DNA of 64,000 nt from Pipra filicauda (Eukaryota; Chordata; Aves; Passeriformes; Pipridae): the NCBI RefSeq assembly GCF_003945595.2, contig NW_024104361.1, positions 248,001-312,000 on the forward strand. The letters are read 5' to 3'. The stretch's first letter is position 1. Each line of letters starts with the position of its first letter. The notes under the pieces were generated by a model, which saw nothing but the letters and a program-made list of their open reading frames with translations, searched no databases and was not told the origin of the DNA. Both the position numbers and the translations under genes were made by a program. This document shows, piece by piece, positions 48,401 through 61,050 of the stretch.

Positions 48401-51400
48401 TCTGAGGGTAGGAAACCCCAAAGGATCCTATTTATTGGCAGAAGAAACTTTACAATTCCTCTTTTTTTCCTTTTCCTAAAGGAAATTCCCCATGGATCAT
48501 AAACAATTATTAATAGTTTCTCCTTCTGCCTCCAAGAGGGAGAAGGTTGATCTCAGTGCCAGGGTGCAGGTGTATCACCCTGGAGTATGTGCACAGCCAG
48601 CCCAGGGCCCCCAGTTTTCCAGCTGAGTGCCTATCCATGACCTGTACCTGGCCTTCCCAAGGAAAGCACTCTTAGATGCTTTCATGGGAGCTCTAACGAC
48701 TCCCTGGCTCTGGGCTGATATGGGAAAGGCAGCAGTGGGAAAATTCTTGTACCTTCCCATTTCCATTTGCAATCACTGTCCTTGGACTTTTCCTCTTGGA
48801 CCTTGAGAGAGGTTTTTTTGTTTGTTTTTGTTTGGTTGGTTTGAGTTTTGTTTTGGCTTTATGTTTGGTTGGTTGGTTTTGTTTCGGTTTGGGGGTTTTG
48901 TTTGTTGTTGTTGTTTGTGTTTTAATGATCCTGTGAAAAAAATAAACCCTACTATTCCCTCCTATTGGCAAACCTCTCTCCGTGTAACTATCAGCGAGGT
49001 GTTCCACCCTGTCTGCCGCCGATGGGTCCGATGCCAAAGGCTGTAAAAGAGCCAGACTTTTTAAACTCAGTGTTTTAAGCCCCGTTTTCAGAGCCCTGGG
49101 ATGCTGCTGTTCCCCTCCCCATGCTCCCAGTGCTACCTGGCGGCCGCTCGCTGACCCCTCACCTCTTTGCAAACTGGTTCCAGTTTCACAGCTGCAGCCC
49201 TTCCTGGGAGCCGGTGCTGCCTTTGGTTTGGGGGTTCCTCTGCCAAGGAGCCGAGCTCGCCTCATGCTTCCTGGCCTTGCAGGTTGGAGAGGGAAAGCCA
49301 GACCCTACATCTGCTTTTTCTGTTTCTCCTTCCCCATCTCTTTTTCAGACGAAACGAAAAAAAGCCCCTGCCTGCTCCCCTGCCTAACCTTTGTCTTCCC
49401 CTGCAGTGCCTGTTCCTCTCTCAACATCTCTGCTGAGCGCCCCCGGGGCTGTCCCGGACCCAACACCATGATGCACAGCCCTGGTACATCAGCTTTCGAG
49501 GGGAAGGTGTTGCCATTGAAGAAGAAAAAGCAAATTTCCCACAAAGAGGGCAGGAAGCCCAAACAGTGGCCCTGGTGACAGCACCCAGGGACTCGGAGAG
49601 GTGACAGCCAGCAAACAGCACGGAAAGGGCTGTCCATAAACCAGCAGCGTTTGCCACCCTCTGCTCAGCACCTGAGGAAGGAGTTGCTGCTCTCTATGGA
49701 GAACTGATACTTGCCTGGTTTTTATCCAGCGTCTGCGGTGACAGCTGCTGTCTTGTGTTTTGCTTTTCTACCCCAGCAAATCCCATGCTTTGAGCTCCCC
49801 TGAGAGATTTTCAGTGGATCTTTCCCCCCACCTTCCCAGCAGGTATACTCAAAACGAGAGGACATAATGAGGGTGTGAGCTCGGTGGGATACTCAGTGCT
49901 TTTGCCTGAGCTGCCTCCTGCAGCCCACCCCCGCAACACGCGCAGGATTTTCAAGTGACCCTGCTCCACATTTTCCGTTCCTTTTTCAATTCTGCTTCTC
50001 TAAAACTGCTGAGGGCAAAATAAAGAAGTTGGTTTGTTTTTAATCACAGCAAACGCTTTCCAAACCTGCAGCGCAAAAGTCTCGCTTTGACATGATGGGA
50101 GCAGCTGAGCCAGGGGGATGTCTGTCGAGAAGAGAGGCTGGCAAACCTTGAAGTAGTGATACCAGTAGAAAAGGTCTCTGATGTCCCAGCAAGGCCAGTC
50201 TGCTGCTCTCCCAGGCGAGCTGGAAGCCTTGTGCTTTCTGGATTGGCTTTTGAAGTCTCTGTCACAGAGAAAAAAGGAGAGTGGGAAGAGAGGGGGGATC
50301 ACACACAGGCTGCAAATGTGTTTGTAACAGTGTCATTGGCTTTGGAGCAGCACTGCAGCAAAAAAAATGCCATCAGGTGCCTGTGAGCATCTTAGTAAGG
50401 TCAGCAGCATCCCCAGCTGGGTAAATCCTTGTGTCCCTGCTCTCTACAAACATGGAAAATTCCCCATCTGAGCACCCCACTCTCCCAACACACCATTCAA
50501 GGAAGAGAACTCCATTTAGGATCAACCAAGTAAAGCTCTTTTTCTTTTTGACCAGCCAGTGTATGACAAGAAAACCCCAGCAAAAAGGAGCTGATTGTGC
50601 TAAATGGCACCAGTGACCCACTCTGAGCCACAGTGGGGGAGGAAATGTCTGCAAAACCATGACTCGTCCCACTCTCTCCCCTCCAAATAGAAGGAAGTGA
50701 GAACCACCTTTAGAGGGAAGTTCTTGGCACCCATAAAACCCTAAGGGTGACTCATGTTTTCGGGTGCTCAGTGTGTGCTGAACTATTCAGCCTGGTGCCC
50801 GCTGGGTTTTACTCGTGAAGTGCCATCTGGGGCCACAGGCACACACCCAAGTGTGGTCCCTGCTGCAGGGTGTCCTCTTCTGCTTCTCACCCACAACACC
50901 ATGAGATGGTCTTAAGAGCATGAATATAAATTCTGGCAACAGTGACTTATTAATATTTTAGCCAAACCCCTGGTGTCAGGATATTTGCAAGACAGTGTGG
51001 TTTTATCAAAGTATTCCCAAATGTTGATGAAACCTTTAAGAAGCCTTAGGTTGGAAGGGGGGTCCTCATGCTAAATGCTCTCATCAGTGAGATTTATTGA
51101 TTAAGCTTATTTCCTTGTCCTAATGTGTTATTTGTATCTCATCTTTTCTGTTGCCCTGCCATTTCATGGCTTGCCTAAACCTACCTGAGGCAGGGAAGAG
51201 AAGAAACCATCCTGTGCTCTCTTTCTGTCCCCAACACGTGTTCCCTCTCCCTCCCTTTGTGTCACCTGCAGCAAAAAAGCTTGAAGTCTCTTCTTTTATT
51301 GCCTTTCCTTTGCAGGGGGAGCTTCTAGTTGGATCCCCCTGATACAGCTGGGTCAGGAGCTGATTAGGTCTACTCAGAGTCAGTCTGTCCCTAGGCAGGG

Positions 51401-54400
51401 AAGTAGCAGGAGCACATGGCCAGCAGAAATGTATTCAGCACCAGATATGCTTCCACTCTGAACACCACCGAGGAGATGCAGAAACCTGATTTGGCACTGT
51501 CCAGACAGACATATGTTCATCCTATCCTGAAACACCTTTCAGGACTGAGATTCCCCAGCCACTGCCCGAAGGATCCACTCTTGCATGTGACTGCTGCTAG
51601 TTTGCTTGACTGCCAGGTTGGGCTTTTTTGGGGGGATGTTTTAATTCTGCCTATGGCTCAGCCCCTGTTTGCAGAAGGGCAGGCAGTGGATTCTGACTAT
51701 CCCCTGGTAGTCATGCTGTAGCCCTGTGGGTCTGCTTACAAAGGGAAGATAACATCTGGCTTGGTGATAACCAAATCCTTGTTACTTTACACAGAATAAG
51801 GGCACCTTTGAAGCCTTTGAAGCCCCCAGAGAGGGGCTTTTCCAATGAAGAGTCTGAAACAAAAGCACCAGCACAGATAAAGAACAGAGAACCAATATCT
51901 GCCCAGAAGCCTGGGGACTTCACTGAGATACCCATAGGGGCAGCCAAGCCCTGCAGCTGGACTTCTGGAAGATCCACCTCTAGGAAATGGCACTACTGCA
52001 TCCTGGCAGCCTGTAGGGATGAGATATGCTTCTACACCTTGGGTGCTCTGGTCATGGCGGGTGTCATTGGAAGGGTGTGTTGTGCAATGAGAGATGGTGT
52101 GTGACACAGGGCAGGACACTCCTGGTATAAAACCCATAGGTCTCAGGGAGAGAGAAGGACCAGATCCGCCAAGGAGATCCTCTGGGGATTTGTGGGGACA
52201 CCTGTAGGAGGAACCACCACTGCCAGCAGGGAGGCTGACACTGGAACAGCTGTTCAGAGCAAGCTGGGGAAACACTTTTACTAGAAATCACTATAAATTC
52301 CTCATATCTTCTGATGACCCCAGGCAGCAATGGGAAAACCAAATTAGAGCAAAACCTGTTTACTTTCTAAGCTTCCCGGTGAAATAGGAACAGCTCAAAC
52401 CTGATAATCCTCATTTTTATGGAAAAGGAACCAACCAGTTTTCAAATCTCTCAGGGTTAATTAACTCTCATTTGCAGGTCTGTTAGCAAGAACAGAACAT
52501 GGCTCTGAATCTTGTCCCACTAAAGGAGCACAGAGAGAGATCAGCTGCAGCTGAACATGACAATTACAACCTGAGGGGAAGCAGCTGTTGAATAAGTTTT
52601 AAAAGGCAGCTGCACTGTGGCCTAGTGGAGGGAGTTGGCAAGGTTTTTTTTTCTTCTTCTTCCCACCAGTGGGTTAGTGGTGAGTGCCTGAGATGTCCTA
52701 GGTCAGTTTTTCTCCCTGTCCTTCCACAAGTGGTGGATGTGACCCCAGGTGTTAAGCCAGGAATGACATTTGCTGCTCTTTACAGAGTGGTTTCTTGGTT
52801 TTTCTTTTTATCTCTTTTCCATGGGCTCAGCCAGCCTTTTGTTCTGCTGCTGGCTGGGCCGCAGTGCCCAAGGTTGGGAGCTAACTCCTACGCCTCTCTG
52901 CCCTCCCCTGGGGAAGGATAAGAGAGGTTTTGTTTCTCCTCTGATGTCCACCATGGCAAACAAAGCTCAGCAGAATGGGGAGTTTTGCTGCAGCTCTTTC
53001 TGGCTGTAGCTGAGCTGGTGTGGGTACATGATGCTGACTTTCTCAGGCTGAGATTTACAAATAGAGGGTTAAAATAACCTTTTATTGAACTAGTTTGTTT
53101 CTGGGAAAAGGCGAAGAGCAAGTGTCAAAGACACGTGTTAGGTGATAATCATGGAAACTGTGATTGCCATAGAAAACCAGGCTGTGAGCTGCCAATACTT
53201 CATTAGTCCCAGCACCTCTTTTGGCCCGTGTTTGCTGTTTTGAGGAGATGGTCCAATGTCTTCTCAGCTGCTGTTGGGTGAACTGTGGGAAGGACACAAA
53301 GGGGGGGTTGCCAGCAGGGAAAGGTGCTGCTGAATCCTCTTGTGAAATCCAACGGTGTTGAGCTGCAGCTGTTTGCCCTCCTCCTGCTGTACTCCAGGTG
53401 TGGGGTTTTTGGTTATTTTTCCTGATCTGAAACCTGCTGCTTCTCTACGAAATTGGAAGGTGAAGAAACACTAGAAGAGGCTCAGGAAGTTTGAAAAGGG
53501 ATGCCTGTCAGATGCGGAATAAGCAAGGGATCAACACTACACTGGACAACTTGCTCCCAACCATTTAAATCCCAGACTTAGCTGGGACAAAGGGAGAGGG
53601 AGATTGAGTCTCTGACTGTATTTTTAGCCTTTTGTAGAAGGGCACAGGGCAGCTATTCAGATGCCCATGACTCCGGGCGTGGGTTGTGTGCTACTGGTAA
53701 AATGATGAAAGACCTTGTGGTGGAAGTCACAATAGCTGAACTCTGCCACTTCCCCCCTCTGTGCGGCCTTGTGACTTTGATAAATCCTGACCCGTGCCAA
53801 TTTTGGCCAGGGTTAGCTGCTATTGGAAGCTTCATTGAAATCCACAGCCTGACTTAAATGTCCTAGGCTGTGAGTGCACAGCTGAGGCAGGATCACATGT
53901 GAGGAGGTGCTGCCTGATGCCTCCAGAGTTTGTGACCTGAAAAAAAGGATTGTAAAACTTTCAACAGTGCAGAATCCAGTGAGCAGGAAAGCAGTGATCC
54001 CTGCCTGACTTCTGGGCCTGTTTATTACAATATTGGACTGTATGAGCTCCCTGATCTATTCCCTCCCTCTTCCCTATCCACCAGCTATTTGCTCATCCAA
54101 ATTTCTGTACCTTCTTCCCCAAATAATATTCCCTTCAATGCCTTCACTTTGGATAATGAAGGAAGAGAAAGAACATATTTCAACAGTCGAGGAAATTGTG
54201 TGAAGAAATTCTAGGGGATGGGTGTTTTCTCAGCCTGGTTCCTTACAGGAACCCTTGTAGCTGTTCCCTGCCAACTCTTATTTTTCCTGCTAAGTCTGTA
54301 ATACTTTGTGCTTTTCCTTAAAGCTGTAGCTCCCAGGGTCCCGTGATTATCTAATCGCTTCTGTGTGAGCTGAAATGAGTCACAGCAGATGGAAAAGACT

Positions 54401-56140
54401 GGATGGCAATACCCTCCACGGCTGAAAAAGCCCTCAGAACTTCTGAGTGTAATCCCTGAAAACCTGCAAAGTAGAGAGCAAATAAAAGGAACTGAGCTCT
54501 GTATTTTGTGAAGGCATTTTGGGTTTGGCAGGAAAGTTTTGCCCGTTTCTGGCTGGTAATGCTGAAAGGTGGTGTTTGGAGCTACCAGTCCTGTGCTGAA
54601 AGCTGAGACCAGAGGCGACGGGCAGGCACAGGAGAAGGAGGAGGAGGAGGAGGCTATTTTCCACTCCACACCAAAAGCTACAGTGAAAAAGACCCTACAC
54701 ATATAGGGTCCCCCCCATGCACTTGCCACCCCCATCTGGGTCCAGGGCCTGGCTGTGCTCTTTGGTATTGGCTTTGGAAAATACCTGCACTGCTTGGCAC
54801 CCTGGGTAGAGGTGAAGCCCTAAACACATCTTCTGGAAAGTGTCTCTTCTGGGGGATAGATGAGCTGCAAAGACCTGGCTGCTCTAGGAAATGGTGGTGA
54901 GCTTCAATGCAATATGGCACGGTGTGACTGAGGGAGGGAGAGCAGGAATAGCTCAGGGCACTCTTCTGTTTGCTCCATTATTTACTGCAGAAATCCTAAG
55001 AAGCATCAAGCCTGCTCCTCTTATTGGAGAGAATCTCAGCTCCCAGTAAGGAGCCCAAATCATCTGCTTTGGATGTTTATGTACAAGTCAGGAACGAAAA
55101 GAGGTACTGGCTCCTAGGGGCAGCTGGGGATCTGCTTCTCTGCTGTAGCATGAATGGGAACCAAAAGTGTCCTAAAATCCTCTTTTCTTGGTCCGAGTCG
55201 ATTTTAATTTTTTTTTTTATTTCTGAAGTATATTTTAAAATCCGTTATTAATTTTCCTTTATTTTCTTCCTGGATAACCTAGATGTATATTTCTAAATTA
55301 TTTTTTTTTTGGAGGGGGTAGGATAAAGTAAGATTTACAGGAAAACATCACTCTCTATTGATAAATACAAAGCAGTTTCTTCTCCAAAGAGTGTTGCAGA
55401 GGTTTGTCTGACTGCTTTCTTACTGCTTACAACCCTGAAAAGATGACACAATGGGAGCAGGAATGGGATTGTGCATCTTTGTGCATGTCCTTTAAAGCAC
55501 AGATGAGGTGGTGCTGCATTGTTGATTCCCCTCTACTTAGAGAAATCATCTGCTTTTCTGTTAAGTCTTGCTAGCACTGGTCAGAAATCCTGGTTCACGA
55601 GGGCAAAGCATTTATGGCTGCTGACTCTCTGCTGACTCTCCTTATGTTGATCTACTTGAAGTAACAGTTGCCTTGGAATATGGTTTGCCTTGGCATAGGA
55701 CTCTAATCCCAGTAAATGCTGAGGAAACCTTGAAACAAAATGAAGCTTGTAACTAAAATGTAAAACTTGTGACAGCTGACAAAGGAAATACTGAAATGAG
55801 AATTAGCTGCAGTGATTGGAGGTTTTATGTTATGCTTTGCTTGGAAAATCCAGTGGACTTGATGTGACCCCTTTGGATAATTGAGCTGTGGCTGAGCCGA
55901 ACGTGGGAAGGAGGGTGGCCTGTGACCATGCCAGTGTTAATTGAGAGCTTGCTGTAGTGGGGCTGCCAAAAGGGGAATGTCCTCAGTGCTTTCACCCCAC
56001 ACTGCCATAAGCATTCAGAGAGAGAACTGGATCCAGGCAGAAAACTGCCCTGGGAGAGGAATGGGTCGTTCCTAAAGCCAGATCAGTCGCTGGGCTGGGC
56101 AGTGTGGGGCTGTTTGTGCTGATGTGAGGGGCTGAGAGGC
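48400..56140. other. Gene-free interval
   Basis: Apart from a T/G-rich low-complexity tract (48812-48922) and short homopolymers (for example near 55208 and 55302), I find no exon, RNA gene or recognisable repeat. Open frames here are short and lack domains. It may contain regulatory DNA for the divergent CHST3/PSAP pair, but nothing in the sequence proves it. Confidence 0.5.
48812..48922 (+). repeat. T/G-rich low-complexity tract
   Basis: TTTGTTTG and GGTTGGTT words dominate for about 110 bases, almost without A or C. Confidence 0.85.
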
Positions 56141-56143
56141 TGG

Positions 56144-56508
56144 ATCATAGAACCACAAGATGGTTTGAATTGGAAGAGACCTTTAGGGTCACGTTGCTCC
56201 AGCCCCTGCTATGGGCTGGGACACCTTCCACTAGCCCAGGTTGCTCCAAGCCCTGTCCAACCTGGCCTTGGACACTTCCAGGGATGGGGCAGCCACAGCT
56301 TCTCTGGGTAACCTGTGCCAGGGCCTCCCCACCCTCACAGGGAAGAATTTCTTCCCAATATCACATCTAAACCTGCTCTCTGTCAGTTTGAAGCTGCTGT
56401 GCTCTCACTCCCACAGCCTGACTGGCTCATCATGTGCTCTTCTCTACACCCCGGGCTGATTCTGTGCCCTAATCCAGTCAAGAATCATCTGCTTCTATGG
56501 GTCAGGGT
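56144..56508 (-). mobile_element. CR1 LINE 3' end, minus orientation
   Basis: It runs from 'gatcatagaaccacaagatg' through 'cttggacacttccaggg', 'ggcagccacagcttctctgg' and 'gaagaatttcttcccaatatc' to 'gaatcatctgcttctatggg'. It is a close match to the reverse complement of 47690-48030. Confidence 0.87.
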
Positions 56509-59180
56509 TCTCTTGCTGTGTGCCAGGAGGAGGGGGACATGTCCCACCTGCCCTGTCCACTATCAGTGTCAGCAAGCTGCAGCTCTGCCCCTGGATGCAG
56601 TTTGCGCAGCATTGCCTTCCTGTCTGGAAACTGCTCTGCTTTCTGCTTTGGGAAGTATGTCAGAGCAGGAGCTTTTTCCCTGCAGCCTGTTATGGTGAGG
56701 AAGGGGGTGTGTGGTGGGGTGTCTTTTTCTACTCCAGTGGGACCTGCGAGCAAAATCATTTGCTGAATCACAGGGAGGCTGCTGTTGCTTGGGCTGGAAT
56801 AAACTTCAAACATGTGGCTCTTCACGAGGCTACCAGGCTGTAATTTGCGGCTGGCTTTGCTGCAGTCTGAGTGGAAATGCAAAATAGCCTGAAAGCCAAG
56901 CTGCTGTGGAAAATGCCTCTTTTTATTTATTTCACTTGTTTTTTTTTGTTTTTTGTTTTTTGTTTTTTTTTTTCTTTTGCAATAAGAGCACTTCTCCCGC
57001 AGAGCTGGCTGTGGCTGCAAAACCAGAGCCTGCAGGGGCCTCTGGCTGGCCTCCAGGGATTGCCAAACAGAGATTCCTCACGTGCCCCACTTATGCAAAG
57101 CACAGAATTGAGTGCCAGGAGGACGAGGTGACGTGGAAGGAATTTGTGTGCTGTAGGCATGACAAAACTGAGCACCAAACCCGGCTTTCTGGAGCCAGCT
57201 GGGCTCTGGTGCCAGCCCGGTCCAACTGGTTGGTAGGGGAGGCAGCGGTCCTGGACACCAGCCCCTGGAAAATGAGTCATGCATTTTGCTGCAGGAAAGT
57301 CCCTCGCTTGGCTGCAGCTTTCCAGGCTCTTCCTACTCAGTTTTTCTATGCAGAGTATGCTCCTCCCAGAAAATAGGGCTAAAAATCAAGTTTAGGCTGG
57401 GAAGGCCCCCTTCTCTCCCAGCCACGGCCAAGTGATTCAGCTGTACATCACTACTGACAAGCCATGCCTGAGAATCCTCATCTGACACCTTATCTGGGAG
57501 GTTTATCTTCAGGAAAAACCCCAGATCCGAGCAGAAGCCCACCAAAAGCAGGAAGTGGAGGCAGACAGCAGGCCACTGCAGTTCACACCCTCAGTGCGAG
57601 GTCTCAGCTCATGTCTGTGAGCTGAACCTGATCTCAACAGGCTGAGGATACCCTTTGGAGTTTCCCGCTCTTCCAAACAGTCCTGTTGTCCATGGCAGGC
57701 AGCCTGTGCTTGAACTCTTGATGCTGTTTTATTTTTTTTAATCCCATTTTTAAGTGGGAAAACTAGCAGGTGGTGTGGCTAAACCAGGGAAGCTATGTCA
57801 CGGTGACAATTTGTCATTGTCAAATATTACATGCTGTGTACTTGAGAGGAAAAAGAAGGCCTCAAATCAATGGGAATTAGCGAAGCTCCAGGAAAACCTG
57901 GGCTAGTCTGAAATGATAACAGATTGGAGGTAGCACCTGCTAGCTCGAAGCTAGTCCTTCCTTACTCCTGTCCTTCAGTTCCCACATGTAAAACACCCTG
58001 CCTGCTGAAATAGCTGTCCTGTTCCAGACAGTCTTACTTAACCTCCCTTTTATATATTCTTCACAAAGCTCTTTTTTTGTGTGTGTGGCTGACTGTTTGT
58101 TAGAAAGCCAGGGTGCCTCGTCAACACTTTATGTGCACTCCTGAGATAAGAGCAGCATGCTGAGCCCTGCCCAGGCAAAGTGCCTTTAGCACCAGAGTAA
58201 AGGTTGCTTGTTTAGTCTGGCCAAAGTTGCTGCTGGGGGAGGCTTTCTGCCTCGTTGATTCAGTGTGAGTGCACCTGGCTCCAGTTTGGGAATTACCTAA
58301 GAACCTGGCTTCAGATGGTGGTGATAGCCAAGGCTCTGGAGGCTCCAAATGAAGCTGTGCTGATCTGCAAAGGGGCAAAGGCCCTGTGTAAGCATCAAGC
58401 TCTCCTGCTGTGGTTTGCGAAGAAGAGCATGATAACAGGGGTTTCTTAGTTTGAATTTTAAAAGTTCTTTATAAGAAAAGGAGAAATGTGCATTACCCTG
58501 TTTAGTATAGCCTGGCAAAGTGAAACAGAACAGATCCATTTCCTCCTAACGTTCACAGTGCAAATAAACCTTAAATGTTATCAAGAAGCCTAGTCCTTGG
58601 AAAATGAACACACAGGTAGGGACCTAACAAGGTAATACCGTGTCTGCCCTTAAATGAAGAGCAATACTTTGGAGATCCCCATGAAATGGGCAGGATAAGT
58701 CTGGCAGATGGCAAGCACTTTAGATGTGATGAGTCTGTGTGTGTTGTGGTGATGCTGCAGGGGATACCCAAGTGGAGCTCTCCAGGCTGTGAGAAGCATT
58801 ATCAAGGACCCTTCCTCCAGCTACAGCAAGCCTTAAATGTGGGTTTAGAAGAGAAGGGGAGCTGGTCTGGCAGCTCTGCACAGTCCTGGGGAGCCCACGA
58901 GGGACCAGCTCAGGCCTTTAGCTGAGCTGGTTTGGTTTGTTGATCCAGTCAGGAAAATGCTGCATTTTTTTTTTTCCTGCGTTAGTTTGTTGTTCCAGTT
59001 GCTGAATCAGTGCAAGGCACATCAGTGCAAGGGAGACAGCAAGTCAGTTCAGGCTGTCGTTCTTAATTGCTGTTCATTTGGACCACAGGGATACCTGCCT
59101 GCCCTGTGACAATGGGGAGCTGGATTCTGCCCCGCATAGCAAGGAAAAATCAGCACCCCCCTTGCCTCCTAACCCCAGGC
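56509..59180. other. Intergenic, nothing recognised except poly-T
   Basis: It contains a TTTTTTG-rich tract at 56936-56976, and otherwise no supportable gene or repeat. Confidence 0.5.
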
Positions 59181-59264
59181 AGTGAGGTGGGAAGCCTGTA
59201 AGTGGGAAGCACTGCTGGAGCACATGTCCAACAATGTCCAGCGTGATGTTTGGTTGTGTAGAGA

Positions 59265-59590
59265 CTTCGATTGGTACCTGAAGAGGGCCACGGGGAAGCC
59301 AAAGAGAGAGAGAGGCTGCATTAGGAACTGTAGTGATAGGACACGGAGTAATTGCTACAAATTGAAAGAGGATAAATTTAGGGTGGGTATTGGGAAGAAA
59401 TTCTTTGCTGTGAGCATAGTTAGACACTGGCACAGGTTGCCCAGGGAGGTTGTGGATGTTCCAACCCTGGCAGCGTTCAAAGCCAAGCTGGATAATGCCT
59501 TGAGCCACCTGGTCTAGTGGGAGGCATCCCTGCCCGTGGCAGGGGGGCTGGAGTGAGATGAGCTTTCAGGTCCATTTCAATCCTTTAACA
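59265..59590 (+). mobile_element. CR1 LINE 3' end with readable ORF2 C-terminus
   Basis: The frame translates to FRVGIGKKFFAVSIVRHWHR followed by LPREVVDVPTLAAFKAKLDN, the standard C-terminal end of avian CR1 reverse-transcriptase ORF2. It is followed by the CR1 tail 'cacctggtctagtgggaggc'. It ends about 270 bases before the PSAP TATA box. Confidence 0.88.
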
Positions 59591-59864
59591 CTCTCATTCC
59601 ATGTTGGTGTGCGCCTCCATCAGACCCCGCCAGCCCCCTCTGGGGGCTCTACTGCCCGTGGAGGCAAAAGGCGCCTTTTTTCGGCTGTGAGGGCTCTTTT
59701 ATTTGCAGACAGCGCCGTTTCAAGCGGCGGGGACTCCGGGGAGGGGCGGCTCCAGCGCCCCCCTCAGCCCCTCCCGGCCGCCATTTCGCGCCCCTTACGC
59801 GCCCCCCCCCTCCCCGCCATTGCGCGGGGGGCGGGGCGCCGCGCGCGCGTGCGCCCCCCGCCTC

Positions 59865-59872
59865 TATATAAG
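59865..59872 (+). promoter_or_regulatory. PSAP: TATA box (TATATAAG)
   Basis: It lies 64 bases before the ATG. Transcription would start near 59895-59900, leaving a 5' UTR of about 30-35 bases. Confidence 0.75.
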
Positions 59873-59928
59873 GGCGGTGGCGGGCGGTGCCGGCGGCGCC
59901 GCATTGCAGACGGGCACGGAACGGGATC

Positions 59929-59974
59929 ATGGCGCGGCTGCTGCTCCTCAGCCTCCTCGGGCTCCTCGCTGCCG
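59929..59974 (+). CDS. PSAP: Signal-peptide exon, probable prosaposin exon 1 (partial gene)
   Basis: ATG at 59929 in a strong context (A at -3, G at +4) opens MARLLLLSLLGLLAAG, a short basic N-terminus followed by a leucine-rich hydrophobic core. It ends in phase 1 at GCCG|gtgagc. Prosaposin is made as a secreted/lysosomal precursor cut into saposins A-D, which activate sphingolipid hydrolases. The exon alone has no saposin sequence. The assignment rests on the signal-peptide length and wording, the phase-1 boundary, and position head to head with CHST3, the neighbour of PSAP in mammals. Exon 2 is not in the remaining 4 kb. Another secreted protein cannot be excluded. Confidence 0.75.
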
Positions 59975-60972
59975 GTGAGCCCTGCCTCCACCTCCCCGGC
60001 CCCTTCCCCACCGCGCCCGGGGAGAGCTGCCCTCAGCGCCCGGCGTGCCCGGGATGGGGGAGTGCTGTGGTGGTGGTGGAGGGAGGGAGGCCGGTCCTAA
60101 CGCTGTTTGTGTTCCCACAGCAGGACCGGATCCCAAAGAGAGGAGGCGGCGGCGATGGGGTGGTTTCGAGGGTGCCTTCGGGGTGATCGTGGTGGAAGGG
60201 CCGTGTTTGGGGCGGCGGCAGGGGAATCGCCCAAAAATAGCGCCAGGGAGAAGGGGGGTCGGGGTGGTCCCGGTGAGGAACCGGCCTTTCCCGGTGCTGG
60301 TATGGAAATGACTTCCTGATCCTGCGCATCCACATCCGACACGGATCGGGCGTCTCAGGCACTGTGTTGGTGGGGGCTGCTTTTTCTGCCAGCAGCGCTG
60401 TTTATCTTCGTCATTTCAGGGAGAGATGGCTGCTAATCCTCTTGCAGATGGCGAGAGGTAGCCTTTGCTGTAGTGTGTTTTCATTACTCCAGATGGAAAA
60501 TTCCACTAATTTTGCTGCTCGCTATCTCGTTACCTGTTGTTGCAGCAGTGGAAGTGCTGGGGGAATAGCTGTTATTCTCCTTTTAGCACTAGGACTGGAG
60601 GTTAGAACAAGCAGCCCTTGTGTTTCGTACACTGCAGAGGCTTGACAGAAGCGATGTGTAGTCTGACAGGAGTGGTAATACACCTTTGGGTTGTGGCATG
60701 GAATAGCTAGAACCCCCAAAATCGAAGGACTCGTACAGTGATGTGCACAATTACTCGGAGAATTTTCTTCTAATTGGGACTACTGTAATCCTAGAGCTTA
60801 TTTACTTACAGGTTTAACCTGCAGCATTTCACAAGTCAACTAAAAAAAAAAAAAAAGCCTGACCGGCTGTTTAAAGGCCACGGGAATAACCACCTGGCAG
60901 AGGACAGCAGATAATACCTATGAAATCTTTCATGATTATACATTAGTCTTGTGCTTTATTGTAGTTTTAATG

Positions 60973-61050
60973 TCATAGAATGGCCTGGGTTGGAAGGGAC
61001 CTTAAAGGTCATCTGTTTCCAACCCCCCTGCCATGTACAGGGACACCTTC
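60973..61050 (-). mobile_element. Short CR1 3' tail, minus orientation
   Basis: 'gtcatagaatggcctgggtt' then 'ggaagggaccttaaaggtca' and 'aacccccctgccatgtac' form a reversed CR1 terminus. Confidence 0.85.

Larger units (their letters stand above)
59690..60240 (+). promoter_or_regulatory. PSAP: CpG island promoter of PSAP
   Basis: Dense CpG with GC boxes (for example GGGGGCGGGGC near 59827) surrounds a TATA box and the signal-peptide exon. No CACGTG (TFEB/CLEAR-type) motif was found in the immediate promoter. Confidence 0.75.
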
